Assembly (NCBI GenBank): GCA_040756055.1
Contig: JBFLZR010000001.1
Location: 251,849 to 315,848 of the forward strand
Length of the DNA: 64,000 nt
Reading direction: 5' to 3'
Source of the DNA: Candidatus Zixiibacteriota bacterium
GTDB taxonomy: Bacteria > Zixibacteria > MSB-5A5 > GN15 > FEB-12
Both the position numbers and the translations under genes were made by a program. Below the pieces are notes generated by a model. That model was not told the origin of the DNA. It worked only from the letters and a program-made list of their open reading frames with translations, and did not search any database. This document shows positions 1-8,291 of the stretch, in pieces. The stretch's first letter is position 1. Each line of letters opens with the position of its first letter.

Positions 1-1
1 T

Positions 2-163
2 GGCTTTGCCGCGCTGATTGCACTGAGTCGTGTGTTCGTCGGCGTTCACTACCCGGGCGATATCTTTGTCGGAGCGGTAATCGGACGGGTGGCCGGTGTA
101 TTGACAGCGACAATATTTAACGTAATCACGAGATTGATACGTCCCTGGCAATCAGGCGACTGA
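2..163 (+). CDS. PAP2-family phosphatase, C-terminal fragment
   Basis: The window opens inside this gene; only the last 53 residues are visible, ending at TGA 161-163. They contain SRVFVGVHYPGD, which fits the last phosphatase motif (SR-x5-H-x3-D) of the PAP2 / phosphatidic-acid phosphatase superfamily, followed by hydrophobic residues of a final membrane helix and a short basic tail. Enzymes of this family are membrane proteins that remove phosphate from lipid phosphates such as undecaprenyl pyrophosphate or phosphatidic acid. The substrate cannot be told from this fragment. The stop lies 19 bases before the macro-domain gene on the same strand, so the two may be co-transcribed. Confidence 0.75.
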   Translation, partial: GFAALIALSRVFVGVHYPGDIFVGAVIGRVAGVLTATIFNVITRLIRPWQSGD

Positions 164-182
164 TTCGCGATAGGAGGTTGCC

Positions 183-701
183 GTGGCCTACAAAATTGAG
201 ATCGTGCGAGGCGACATTACCCGGACCGATACCGAGGCCATCGTAAATGCCGCCAATAACCATTTCTGGATGGGTTCCGGAGTGGCCGGAGCTATCAAAG
301 CGGCGGGCGGCGAAATAATCGAGAAAGAGGCCGTGAAAAAAGGCCCGGTAATGCCCGGCGAGGCTGTTCACTCGACGGCCGGGACATTGCCCTACAAGGT
401 AGTGATTCACGCCGCGGTGATGGGACAGGACCTGCGCACCTCGGATAAATACATCAGGCAAGCCACCATAAGTTGCCTCAATATCGCCGAGAAACTGGAC
501 ATCAAGTCCCTGGCTTTTCCCGCCTTCGGAACCGGCGTTGGCGGCTTTCCCATGAAAGCCTGCGCGCACATCATGATTGATGCCGTAATAGCCTATTCGG
601 ACCTGTCACGGAAGATAGAAAGAGTGCAGTTCTGCCTTTTCGAGGAGCACGGTTACACCGTTTTCAAAGACATGCTTGCTAAGAAGGAAAACCCGAACTG
701 A
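183..701 (+). CDS. Macro-domain protein (ADP-ribose / O-acetyl-ADP-ribose hydrolase type)
   Basis: A 172-residue single-domain macro protein. It shows the ligand-binding landmarks of the family: IEIVRGDIT near the N-terminus, IVNAANNHFWMGSGVAGAI at about residues 20-38 and AFPAFGTGVGGFP at about 110-122. Macro domains bind ADP-ribose, and many bacterial members remove ADP-ribose or acetyl groups from it; which reaction applies here is not shown. The start is a GTG at 183 preceded by a strong AGGAGG site (171-176). It lies just after the PAP2 fragment and converges on a minus-strand lipoprotein gene 11 bases away. No NAD-dependent partner gene such as a sirtuin is visible nearby. Confidence 0.88.
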   Translation: MAYKIEIVRGDITRTDTEAIVNAANNHFWMGSGVAGAIKAAGGEIIEKEAVKKGPVMPGEAVHSTAGTLPYKVVIHAAVMGQDLRTSDKYIRQATISCLNIAEKLDIKSLAFPAFGTGVGGFPMKACAHIMIDAVIAYSDLSRKIERVQFCLFEEHGYTVFKDMLAKKENPN

Positions 702-712
702 TCGGGACCGGC

Positions 713-1276
713 TCACTCGGAGCTTCTTACCTTAAACTGGCCGGAAAACGCCAGAGCCCGATTATCACGATTCACATACCGGCCGTCAATTGTCATAAAC
801 ACATGCTTCGAGGTAACTGAATCGACCGAGTAGGAGCCTTCCCTGGCAAGGAAGATTTTATCCTCTGCGGCAATATCGTACTGGCCGAGCACCTGGAAAT
901 ACGACGCCTCGTTCAGGTCGGCTTTAACCGCCGTGACCGGCTGCGGCAGTTGAACGTAAAGTCGGCAGCGCCAGTATTGATCGAAACCCATAAGCTTGAA
1001 GTCGTCGCCGGCATCCTCGGGATTCCATCTGGTGCCAACAGTGACAACCGCCACGTTTCCCTCACCGGTAATCAGATTGTTGTTGTCGCTGAAGGGGTCG
1101 CTGATTACGGCGCTCTCGACATACTGCGTCTGTTCGACATCAACCTTCTTCGTTACGGCATCGTCCGAGACATAGAGATCCATACGGTACCGACTGGTGA
1201 TACCGCAGGATAGCAGAAAAGACACCGTGGTGACAAGGATAATGACCGCCGCGAGCGATTTTCTTAAGATAGCCAT
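713..1276 (-). CDS. Predicted lipoprotein of unknown function
   Basis: A 187-residue protein. It begins with a short basic N-terminus, a hydrophobic stretch and a lipobox-like LLSC at about residues 21-24, so it is probably a lipid-anchored envelope protein. The mature part is rich in beta-forming and polar residues and has no motif I recognise. It is the last gene of a possible run on the minus strand after the serine palmitoyltransferase and ceramide-synthase-like genes, 84 bases below the latter. A link to lipid metabolism is only suggested by position. No strong ribosome site is visible before the ATG at 1276. Confidence 0.6.
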   Translation of the reverse strand: MAILRKSLAAVIILVTTVSFLLSCGITSRYRMDLYVSDDAVTKKVDVEQTQYVESAVISDPFSDNNNLITGEGNVAVVTVGTRWNPEDAGDDFKLMGFDQYWRCRLYVQLPQPVTAVKADLNEASYFQVLGQYDIAAEDKIFLAREGSYSVDSVTSKHVFMTIDGRYVNRDNRALAFSGQFKVRSSE

Positions 1277-1360
1277 ATCGAATTATATGCTTTCCTGAAA
1301 TTGATGTCAATCAACACTAAACCAGACGGCCGGCGGCGACGGGCTGTTTACGGAAATATC

Positions 1361-2488
1361 CTAAAGCGGGAGTTCTACGATGCGATACTTTTTATAAGGT
1401 TTTGCCCCCATTTGGGCGGCTGCCTTGAGCATCAGCTCATTTGTCTCGAGCATCCATGACAACTCGGCCCACTTATATCCCAACTCAATACCCCTGTTGT
1501 ATGTGAGCACGTACATGGCCATGTCGATCCCGCGCTTCTGGAATTGAGGCACGACGCCGAAGGTGATCATCCGCACGCAGTCGATCTTATTTCTGATTTT
1601 GGTATGCCACAGCAGTTTCAGCAGACCGAAAGGCAAAAGCCGACCTTTCAAGTGAATCAGTGCCTGATTGATGTCGGGAAGGGCAAGACTGAAGGCCACC
1701 GGCCGATCCTCATACTCCGCTATGAACACCAGCTCGGGTTCAACAATCTGCTTGAGGTTTTGCGCCGTGTAGAAGAACTCATCCTCGCCCATCGGGACAA
1801 AACCCCAGTTGTACTGCCAGGCCTCGTTATAGATTCTGTTGACTCTTTTTATCTCCCGGTCAAACTCCGACATCCTGAGAGTGCGGATTTTCACCTTGCT
1901 GCGCTCGGCCTGTTTGGCGACCACCCGCTGTACTCTTTCCGAAATGGGCTCCTCTTTCGTTATCCGCAAAGCCATCAGATCCATGACCTTCTTGAGCCCG
2001 AATTTCTCCGCCAGCTTGGGCAGGTACGGCTGGTTGTAGGTCATCATGACTGTCGGCGGCGCGTCGAAACCCTCGACCAAAAAACCGCACTCGTGGTTGG
2101 TGGAGAAGCTCATCGGGCCGCGCATCTTATCCATTCCCTGACGCTTGAGTTCGATCATGGCCACTTTGAGCAGCGTGGACGCTATTTCATAGTCATCAGG
2201 ACAGTCGAAAAATCCGAAAAAACCTGTCTGTTCCTCGTGAAACTGGTTATGATTGTAATTGATGCAGGTGGCGATACGCCCCACAACCTCGCCGCTCTCC
2301 ATGGCGAGAAAGAGCTTCACCGATGATGTCTTATAGAACGGGTTTTTCTGGCGGTCAAAAAATTCCTTACGTTCCGATATCAGCGGCGTAACGTAATTAC
2401 TATCCCCCCGGTAGAGCCTATTGGGATAGGTTATGAATTTTTTCAGATGTGAGGATGATTCAACTTCTACGACTTCGATTCGTGCCAT
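1361..2488 (-). CDS. GNAT-fold acyltransferase, bacterial ceramide synthase-like (YghO/BcerS family)
   Basis: A 375-residue protein with the pattern of the YghO/BcerS family: FITYPNRLYRGDSNYV near residue 20, FFGFFDCPDD near 90, MRGPMSFSTNHECG near 120, EGFDAPPTVMMTYNQPYL near 140, NEAWQYNWGFVPM near 225 and LSWMLETNELML near the C-terminus. The C-terminal half resembles a GNAT acyltransferase, with GVVPQFQKRGID in the acyl-CoA binding position. Known relatives include the Caulobacter ceramide synthase, which N-acylates 3-ketosphinganine with acyl-CoA. The gene lies six bases downstream of the serine palmitoyltransferase gene, which supports the same role here. The assignment to ceramide synthesis is inference from family and neighbour; other amine acceptors are possible. 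Confidence 0.75.
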   Translation of the reverse strand: MARIEVVEVESSSHLKKFITYPNRLYRGDSNYVTPLISERKEFFDRQKNPFYKTSSVKLFLAMESGEVVGRIATCINYNHNQFHEEQTGFFGFFDCPDDYEIASTLLKVAMIELKRQGMDKMRGPMSFSTNHECGFLVEGFDAPPTVMMTYNQPYLPKLAEKFGLKKVMDLMALRITKEEPISERVQRVVAKQAERSKVKIRTLRMSEFDREIKRVNRIYNEAWQYNWGFVPMGEDEFFYTAQNLKQIVEPELVFIAEYEDRPVAFSLALPDINQALIHLKGRLLPFGLLKLLWHTKIRNKIDCVRMITFGVVPQFQKRGIDMAMYVLTYNRGIELGYKWAELSWMLETNELMLKAAAQMGAKPYKKYRIVELPL

Positions 2489-2494
2489 AAGCTA

Positions 2495-3721
2495 TTACGA
2501 AATCAGTCCCTTGGCGCGTCCAACTTTGGCCACCACCTCGACAACCCTGTCGAGCTGCCCACTGGTATGGGTGGCGGTATAAGAAGTACGAATCATCGAC
2601 TGGCCCGGAGGCACGGCCGGCGATATCACCGGGTTGGTAAACACGCCGTTGTCGAATAGTTCCTTCCAGAAAGCAAAGGCCTCGAGATCTTCACCCACAA
2701 CTATCGGGACAATCGGAGTGGCTGAATGACCGGTATTGAATCCGAGACTCTGAAATTCCTTTTTCATGCGACGGGCGTTTTTCCACAGGTTCTCACGTCT
2801 CTCCGGTTCCGCCTCGATAATATCCAGCGCCGCCAAAACCGCCGCCGCGTTGGATGGCGGAATGGAGGCCGAAAATATCAGCGAGCGGGCGGTGTGCTGG
2901 ACATAGTCGATAACCTTCGCGTCACCGGCGATAAATCCGCCGAGAGAGGCGAACGACTTGGAGAAAGTGCCCATAGTCATATCGACCACGTCGCCCAGAC
3001 CGAAGTGCTGCGCGGTGCCGGCGCCGGTCTCACCCATCACGCCAATACCGTGAGCATCATCGACAAGAACACGGGCGTTATATCGCTTGGCAATCTCGAC
3101 AAGTCGCGGCAGTTCGATAATGTCCCCCTCCATCGAGAAAACACCATCCACCGCCACCAGAATACCCCCGCGACTGTTGATATTGCGCACATTGGCGATG
3201 ACCCGTTCGAAATCATCCATGTCGTTATGGGCGAATTTATACAACTTGCCGTAAGACAGGCGGCAGCCATCCACGATGCACGCATGAACCTGACGATCGA
3301 TTATGACCGCATCACTCTTTCCGACAAGACTCGAAATAGCGCCCAGATTAGTCTGAAAACCGGTCGAGAAAACCAGTGCCGCCGGTTTCTTCATGAATTT
3401 TGCCAGGCGTTCTTCAAGCTCCAGATGCAGATCGAGCGTCCCGTTGAGAAAACGGGAACCGGTACATCCGGAACCATACTTACGAGCCGCCTCGGCGGCC
3501 GCCTCTTTCACTTTTGGATGATTCACCAAGCCGAGATAGTTGTTGGAGCCAACCATGATACACTTGTGGCCGTCCACAACAACCTCATCGCCGGGCGCAG
3601 ATTGAAGGGGGTGAAAATAGGGATAAATTCCCATCGCCTTGACGTTGTCGGCGTCATCAAAATTGAAGCACTTTTGAAATAAGTCCGGGTATGTAACTTC
3701 AGTATTATCGCTGGTCTGCAA
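2495..3721 (-). CDS. spt: Serine palmitoyltransferase-like PLP enzyme (alpha-oxoamine synthase family)
   Basis: A 408-residue fold-type I PLP enzyme that joins an amino acid and an acyl thioester with loss of CO2. Visible motifs are GSNNYLGL (about residue 58), YGSGCTGSRFLNGTLDLHLE (about 85-105), VDDAHGIGVMGETGAG (about 222) and the PLP-lysine segment GTFSKSFASLGGF (about 250-262). GCTGSRFLNGT together with TFSKSFASLGG is the form found in Bacteroidetes serine palmitoyltransferase rather than in KBL or BioF. The first step of sphingolipid synthesis, serine plus acyl-CoA or acyl-ACP to 3-ketosphinganine, is therefore the most likely reaction. It heads the run into the ceramide-synthase-like gene. 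Glycine C-acetyltransferase is the main alternative. Confidence 0.82.
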   Translation of the reverse strand: MQTSDNTEVTYPDLFQKCFNFDDADNVKAMGIYPYFHPLQSAPGDEVVVDGHKCIMVGSNNYLGLVNHPKVKEAAAEAARKYGSGCTGSRFLNGTLDLHLELEERLAKFMKKPAALVFSTGFQTNLGAISSLVGKSDAVIIDRQVHACIVDGCRLSYGKLYKFAHNDMDDFERVIANVRNINSRGGILVAVDGVFSMEGDIIELPRLVEIAKRYNARVLVDDAHGIGVMGETGAGTAQHFGLGDVVDMTMGTFSKSFASLGGFIAGDAKVIDYVQHTARSLIFSASIPPSNAAAVLAALDIIEAEPERRENLWKNARRMKKEFQSLGFNTGHSATPIVPIVVGEDLEAFAFWKELFDNGVFTNPVISPAVPPGQSMIRTSYTATHTSGQLDRVVEVVAKVGRAKGLIS

Positions 3722-3941
3722 GAAAGCTCCTTTTCAGAGGATATAGTCCTTTTCCAAAGCTTGAGTAAACGAATCCTGTTCTCTATTGTCAATTGTTAAG
3801 CAACCCAATATAAGAAACTATATTATTTAGCGAAAATAATTTTTGTCCAAACGACAGCAAAAGATTTTTACTTCAGCGCCCTCAAACCGGAAAGGCTCGA
3901 GGGGAATAACTCGTTGTCTCTCAAGCCAATACGCCTAGACG

Positions 3942-4697
3942 TTATTTCGGCCGGGTCCCGAAAATGTACATATAGTTTCGGCTGATTGCTATTGGCTCTT
4001 CCTTGTTGGACCCATACCCCTCGATATCAACGAAACCGACTTTTTTGAACATACCAATCAACTCGTGGTAAGAGTACAATCTGATCGAGGTGTCATGAGA
4101 AGACGTTCCATGGGGGCCGATAAACGTCCAGGTGGCGGTGCCGACAGACCGGGCAAAATCAAATCCCCGTTTCTCCAGTACCTTCATTTTCCCGGCCTCA
4201 TACCAATCGCTTGAACGAAAGTTGGCCATGACCCAGTCGCGATTTATGATATGGAGCAGAAATTTTCCTCCCGGTTTGAGCGCCTTGAACATCTTTTTGA
4301 GCACCAGAAGATTGTCGGACTCCTTCTCAAAATACCCGAACGAAGTCCACAGGTTTGCGGCAGCATCGAATTCACGATCAAAGTTGATTCGACGCATGTC
4401 CATCCGATGAAGGTCGATTTTCAAGCCCGACCGCCTGGCCTTTGCCCTGAATTCCTCGAGATAACTGGAAGTGATATCAACGCCCCTTACCTTAATGCCG
4501 GCCCTTGCCAGCGGCAGGGAAACGCGCCCTATGCCGCAGGGGCAGTCGAGAAATTTCATGCCCGGACGGAGATTGAGCTTTTTGAGAATGAGCTTAACGT
4601 CGCCATTTGTGGTTCCACGCTCGGACATTATGGCGAAAACGGGTCGAAAGTCCGGAAAGAAATCGTCCCACCACCCCGGGTCCTTACCTTTTGCCAT
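3942..4697 (-). CDS. Class I SAM-dependent methyltransferase
   Basis: A 251-residue Rossmann-fold methyltransferase. Motif I is FLDCPCGIGRVSLPLA at about residues 49-64, followed by the acidic-loop region VRGVDITSSYLEEF, then LHRMDMRRINFD, and LKPGGKFLLHI near residue 140. The substrate is unknown. It has its own strong ribosome site (GGAGGT, nine bases before the ATG at 4697). It is separated from the upstream serC by a stem-loop terminator and from the downstream sphingolipid genes by about 220 bases, so it looks monocistronic. Confidence 0.8.
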   Translation of the reverse strand: MAKGKDPGWWDDFFPDFRPVFAIMSERGTTNGDVKLILKKLNLRPGMKFLDCPCGIGRVSLPLARAGIKVRGVDITSSYLEEFRAKARRSGLKIDLHRMDMRRINFDREFDAAANLWTSFGYFEKESDNLLVLKKMFKALKPGGKFLLHIINRDWVMANFRSSDWYEAGKMKVLEKRGFDFARSVGTATWTFIGPHGTSSHDTSIRLYSYHELIGMFKKVGFVDIEGYGSNKEEPIAISRNYMYIFGTRPK

Positions 4698-4716
4698 ATA
4701 ACCTCCCTGCTTATAG

Positions 4717-4746
4717 AAAAGTGGCGACCGTCATTAGCCGCCACTT
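4717..4746 (-). terminator. Rho-independent terminator after serC
   Basis: AAGTGGCG (4719-4726) pairs with CGCCACTT (4739-4746) around a 12-base loop. On the minus strand the stem is followed by a short run of U. It lies 46 bases beyond the serC stop codon and ends the DUF1015-serA-serC operon. Confidence 0.65.
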
Positions 4747-4791
4747 GTGAGAATCTCAGTAGTTAACGTTGTGAGTAGCCGCTTTGACTAC

Positions 4792-5871
4792 CTAATTGTT
4801 CTTCTTGAACTCTTCCATGAACTGCGCCAGGCGGTCCACACCTTCCATCGTCATAGCATTGTACATGGAGACGCGGATACCGCCAACATCGCGGTGACCC
4901 TTCAAACCGCCCATACCGGCAGCCTTGGCATCGGCGATGAACTTCTTTTCGAGGTCCTCGTTGGGCAGCCTCATCGTGAGATTCATCCAGCTGCGGCTGT
5001 CGGCCTTCACCGTCCCGCGGTAATAGTCGGGGTGCTGATCCATGAGTTTATAGATGCGTTCTTTCTTGGCGAAGTTGGCTTTCTCGATCGCCTCAAGACC
5101 ACCCTGCCTTTTGATCCACTCCAGCACCAGCTTCACGATATAAACCGGGAAGGCCGGCGGGGTGTTGTACAGGGATTTCTTAGCGGCGTGAGTCTTGTAG
5201 TTGAGCATCGTGGGAAGGCCCTCCGCACACCGGTCGAGAAGGCTCTGCTTGATAATAACAACCGTTACCCCGGCGGGGCCCAGGTTCTTCTGCGCCCCGG
5301 CGTAAATCATCGAGAACTTCTTGAAATCGTGGCGACGGGAAGCTATATCCGATGACATGTCACAAATCATCGGTACATTGCCGGCGTTAGGAAACGACGA
5401 ATACTGGGTGCCGAAGATCGTATTGTTCGATGTCACGTGCAGGTAGGCGGCATCCTTGGGAAAGTCGATTTTTTTCGGAATGTGGTCGTAGCTGGACTCC
5501 TTGGACGATCCGGCCAGATGCACGTTGCCGATTAATTTCGCTTCTTTGATGGCTTTGTTTGACCAGGCGCCGGTATCAACATAGGCGGCCGTTTTCCCTT
5601 TGTGCAGGAAATTCATCGGCACCATCGAAAACTGCATCGAGGCCCCACCGCCCAGAAAGAGCACATGGTAGGACTCATCCAGGCCGAGAATCTCCCTGAA
5701 CAGAGCGATGGCAGTGTCGTTGATTTCGTCGTATTCTTTGGACCGGTGCGAGATCTCCATCACCGACATACCCGTCCCTTTGTAATCGAGAAATTCCTGC
5801 TGGACGATCTTCAAGACATCCAGAGGCAGGGTGGCCGGTCCGGCGTTGAAGTTATGAATTCTATGAGTCAT
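4792..5871 (-). CDS. serC: Phosphoserine aminotransferase
   Basis: A 359-residue class V PLP aminotransferase that converts 3-phosphohydroxypyruvate and glutamate to phosphoserine in serine synthesis; it also acts in pyridoxal phosphate synthesis in some bacteria. It begins with the family hallmark HNFNAGPATLPLDVL, has FLGGGASMQFSMVPMN at about residue 73 and the PLP-lysine region IYAGAQKNLGPAGVTVV at about 190-206, and ends with GGIRVSMYNAMTMEGVDRL. Length is normal for SerC. GAGGAAAT precedes the ATG at 5871. It lies 43 bases downstream of serA in the same operon, which fits the consecutive steps of the pathway. Confidence 0.95.
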   Translation of the reverse strand: MTHRIHNFNAGPATLPLDVLKIVQQEFLDYKGTGMSVMEISHRSKEYDEINDTAIALFREILGLDESYHVLFLGGGASMQFSMVPMNFLHKGKTAAYVDTGAWSNKAIKEAKLIGNVHLAGSSKESSYDHIPKKIDFPKDAAYLHVTSNNTIFGTQYSSFPNAGNVPMICDMSSDIASRRHDFKKFSMIYAGAQKNLGPAGVTVVIIKQSLLDRCAEGLPTMLNYKTHAAKKSLYNTPPAFPVYIVKLVLEWIKRQGGLEAIEKANFAKKERIYKLMDQHPDYYRGTVKADSRSWMNLTMRLPNEDLEKKFIADAKAAGMGGLKGHRDVGGIRVSMYNAMTMEGVDRLAQFMEEFKKNN

Positions 5872-5914
5872 TTTATTTCCTCGCTTGAGCTAAACGTTCC
5901 GGGTTTTGTTGCCC

Positions 5915-6796
5915 TTACTTTGCCTTTACGTAATCAGCTATCAGAAGGTCGACAATATAACCGATTCTGAGCATATTTTCTTTTGTCGAAGCGCCGATAT
6001 GCGGGGCCATCAGCGTGTTTGGAGCCTTGAGAATGGGCGACGACGGATCCGGCGGGTCGGACAGCCACACATCGGTGCCGTATCCGGCCAGTTTGCCGCT
6101 CTTGAGTGCCTCGGCCACGTCTTCTTCAACGATACACCCGGCACGGCCGGTGTTAATTAAGTAAGCTCCGTTTTTAAACCACTCCAGAGTCTTCTTGTTA
6201 ATAACGCCCTTAGTGGCGGGAAGCAGGGGCATGTGAAGAGAGACGAAATCGGACTGCCGGATGGTATCTTCCATACCGGGTACGATCTCGGCGAAATCCG
6301 TGAAGAAGACATCGGGGTGCCATCCGAGCACTCTCATGCCGAACGCCCGCGCCCTGGTGGCCAGCGCCAAGCCGATTCTTCCCAGACCGAGAATACCGAG
6401 AGTCTTGCCCAGAAGCTCCGTGCGTTTCAGCTCCTTCTTAAGCCATTTACCTTCACTCATCGAGACATGAGCTTCAGCAATGCGGTTGGGCATCGCGATC
6501 ATCAGGGCAAAAGCCAGCTCGGCCACCGCGACCGTCGAAGCGTCGGCGGTGTTGGACACTCTGATGCCCTTCCCGCGGGCATAGACCTGATCGACATTAT
6601 CGAGGCCAACGCCTCCGCGGATGACATATTTCAGCTTCGGTGAGGCGTCAATATACTCTTTGGTCACTTTAGTCTTGCTGCGGATAAGAATGATTTCCGC
6701 CTCGGCCTGACGGCTCTTATCGTCGGTGACCTCCCCGTACTTGGCCAGCTTACCGGGGAGAGTGGAATCGAATGCGTCTGAGATAAGTATCAGCAT
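5915..6796 (-). CDS. serA: D-3-phosphoglycerate dehydrogenase, short form without ACT domain
   Basis: A 293-residue D-2-hydroxyacid dehydrogenase. The NAD-binding motif is GILGLGRIGLALA (about residues 133-145). Catalytic-site segments are VIRGGVGLDNVD (about 58-69), LINTGRAGCIVEE (about 213-225) and LMAPHIGAST (about 264-273, catalytic His). It matches the catalytic core of SerA but stops there, lacking the ACT or intervening regulatory domains of long SerA. Such short forms are known; feedback control by serine through ACT would be absent. The operon position before serC strongly supports phosphoglycerate oxidation to phosphohydroxypyruvate, the first step of serine synthesis. Confidence 0.88.
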   Translation of the reverse strand: MLILISDAFDSTLPGKLAKYGEVTDDKSRQAEAEIILIRSKTKVTKEYIDASPKLKYVIRGGVGLDNVDQVYARGKGIRVSNTADASTVAVAELAFALMIAMPNRIAEAHVSMSEGKWLKKELKRTELLGKTLGILGLGRIGLALATRARAFGMRVLGWHPDVFFTDFAEIVPGMEDTIRQSDFVSLHMPLLPATKGVINKKTLEWFKNGAYLINTGRAGCIVEEDVAEALKSGKLAGYGTDVWLSDPPDPSSPILKAPNTLMAPHIGASTKENMLRIGYIVDLLIADYVKAK

Positions 6797-6813
6797 TTTT
6801 CACGCCTTTCTGC

Positions 6814-8058
6814 TTAATCTTTCAATAAATTGACAACCATACCGCTTCGCAGCTTGGGTTCAAACCAGGTGGACTTCGGCGGCATTACCTCGCCGGCATC
6901 GGCTACCTTGAGAAGCTGCTCCACCGACACCGGGTACATCGAAAACGCTATCTTATATTCATCGCTGTCAACCAGCTTGATCAACTCTCCAACTCCCCTG
7001 ATACCACCGATGAAATCAATGCGGTCATCGGTCCGGATATCCTCGATCCCGAGAATCGGCGTCAGGAAGTTCTTTGTCAGAATAGCCGAGTCAATCGAGT
7101 CGACCGGGTGAGCGGCATCGAAACTACCTTCGCGCGGCGTCAGGACGAACCATCTGCCTTCGGCATACAGACCGATGCGGTGATTCTCTTTCGGATCCAC
7201 CGGGCCGTCATGAGGGGCTACCTCAAATGACTTTTCGGCCTGAGATAAAACCTCCTTTAGAGAAAGTCCCCGGAGGTCCTTAACCACCCGGTTGTATGGC
7301 AGGATGCGGAGTTCATCGGCCGGGAAGATGACGTTCAGAAAGAAATTGTACAATTCCTTGCCGGTGTGGCCGGGATTCTTCTGCTTCATACGACGGCAGA
7401 CTTCAGAGGCCGACTGCGAGCGATGGTGTCCATCGGCGATGTACATCTCGCCAAGCTTCCCGAATGCTGCAACAATCGCCTTTATCGTTATTTCATCATC
7501 GACCACCCATAACTCGTGAGTCACCCCGTCGGGGCTGGTAAAACTGACTTTTGGCGCTCTTGAAGACAGCCTCGTGAACAGACTCTTTATTTCGGGGTTC
7601 TGCCTGAAAGTCGTAAAAACCGGACCCACCTGAGCCTGAAGGGTCATGATATGGTTCGCCCGATCGTTGACTTTGGCTGGACGCGTATGTTCGTGCTTTT
7701 TAATAAGCCCCTTGTCATATTCTTCAACCGATGTCAGCGCCACCAGACCGGTCTGTGAACGACCTCGCCAGGAAAGGCGATAAAGATAGAAAAACGGCTT
7801 GTCGTCCCTCGCCATCAGACCTTCATTCATCAAGCGCTCGAGGTTTTCTCTGCCCTTCTTATAAATTTCCTCGCCATACGGCGGAGTATTCGGGGGAAAA
7901 TCGACTTCGGACTTGTTCACGCGCAGAAATGAATCAGGATTGTCTTTGACTATCGCCCGGGCTTCTTCACTGCTAAGGACATCGTAGGGGGGAGAAGCGA
8001 TCACATGGGCTTTCTCCGGCCGGGGTCTCAACCCCCGAAAGGGACGTACGACAGACAC
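6814..8058 (-). CDS. DUF1015-family protein, first gene of the serine operon
   Basis: A 414-residue protein of the DUF1015 family, which has no settled biochemical function. Family features visible are PFRGLRPRPEKAHVIASPPY at the start, IKKHEHTRPAKVNDR at about residue 118, IADGHHRSQSASEV at about 208 and YNRVVKDL. The start is GTG at 8058 with GAGAGG about 13 bases upstream. Its stop is 17 bases before serA, and serA is 43 bases before serC. DUF1015 genes are repeatedly found beside serA and serC in other bacteria, so a role in serine metabolism is likely, but the activity is not known. Confidence 0.85.
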   Translation of the reverse strand: MSVVRPFRGLRPRPEKAHVIASPPYDVLSSEEARAIVKDNPDSFLRVNKSEVDFPPNTPPYGEEIYKKGRENLERLMNEGLMARDDKPFFYLYRLSWRGRSQTGLVALTSVEEYDKGLIKKHEHTRPAKVNDRANHIMTLQAQVGPVFTTFRQNPEIKSLFTRLSSRAPKVSFTSPDGVTHELWVVDDEITIKAIVAAFGKLGEMYIADGHHRSQSASEVCRRMKQKNPGHTGKELYNFFLNVIFPADELRILPYNRVVKDLRGLSLKEVLSQAEKSFEVAPHDGPVDPKENHRIGLYAEGRWFVLTPREGSFDAAHPVDSIDSAILTKNFLTPILGIEDIRTDDRIDFIGGIRGVGELIKLVDSDEYKIAFSMYPVSVEQLLKVADAGEVMPPKSTWFEPKLRSGMVVNLLKD

Positions 8059-8241
8059 GGATGAACCTCTCTTTCCAGACTAAAAAATGGACGTACCAGC
8101 TACCGTTTGTATAGTCCGCCTAAGATAATCGAAACGGCTCGCCCCTGTCAATCCATTAATACCCGGCGCGAAGACCCTGTGTTTCATTGTTTTTTGCGCG
8201 AGGTGGAGCGTATATGCTCAGGGTTCGTGGGATAAAAGCAC

Positions 8242-8270
8242 AAAAAAAAGGGCCGGCTCAAAGCCGGCCC
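8242..8270 (-). terminator. Rho-independent terminator after the SWIB gene
   Basis: GGGCCGGCT (8250-8258) pairs perfectly with AGCCGGCCC (8262-8270) around a three-base loop. Eight A residues on the plus strand give a U-tract on the minus-strand transcript. It lies 21 bases beyond the SWIB gene stop. Confidence 0.9.
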
Positions 8271-8291
8271 TTATAGGCTATAGCCAGAGGC

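Noticed and set aside
2726-3682. 318-codon open frame on the plus strand opposite the serine palmitoyltransferase gene
   Set aside because: It is exactly antisense to a well-matched PLP enzyme, has no recognisable motif or ribosome site, and is His/Arg-rich as expected of a shadow frame.
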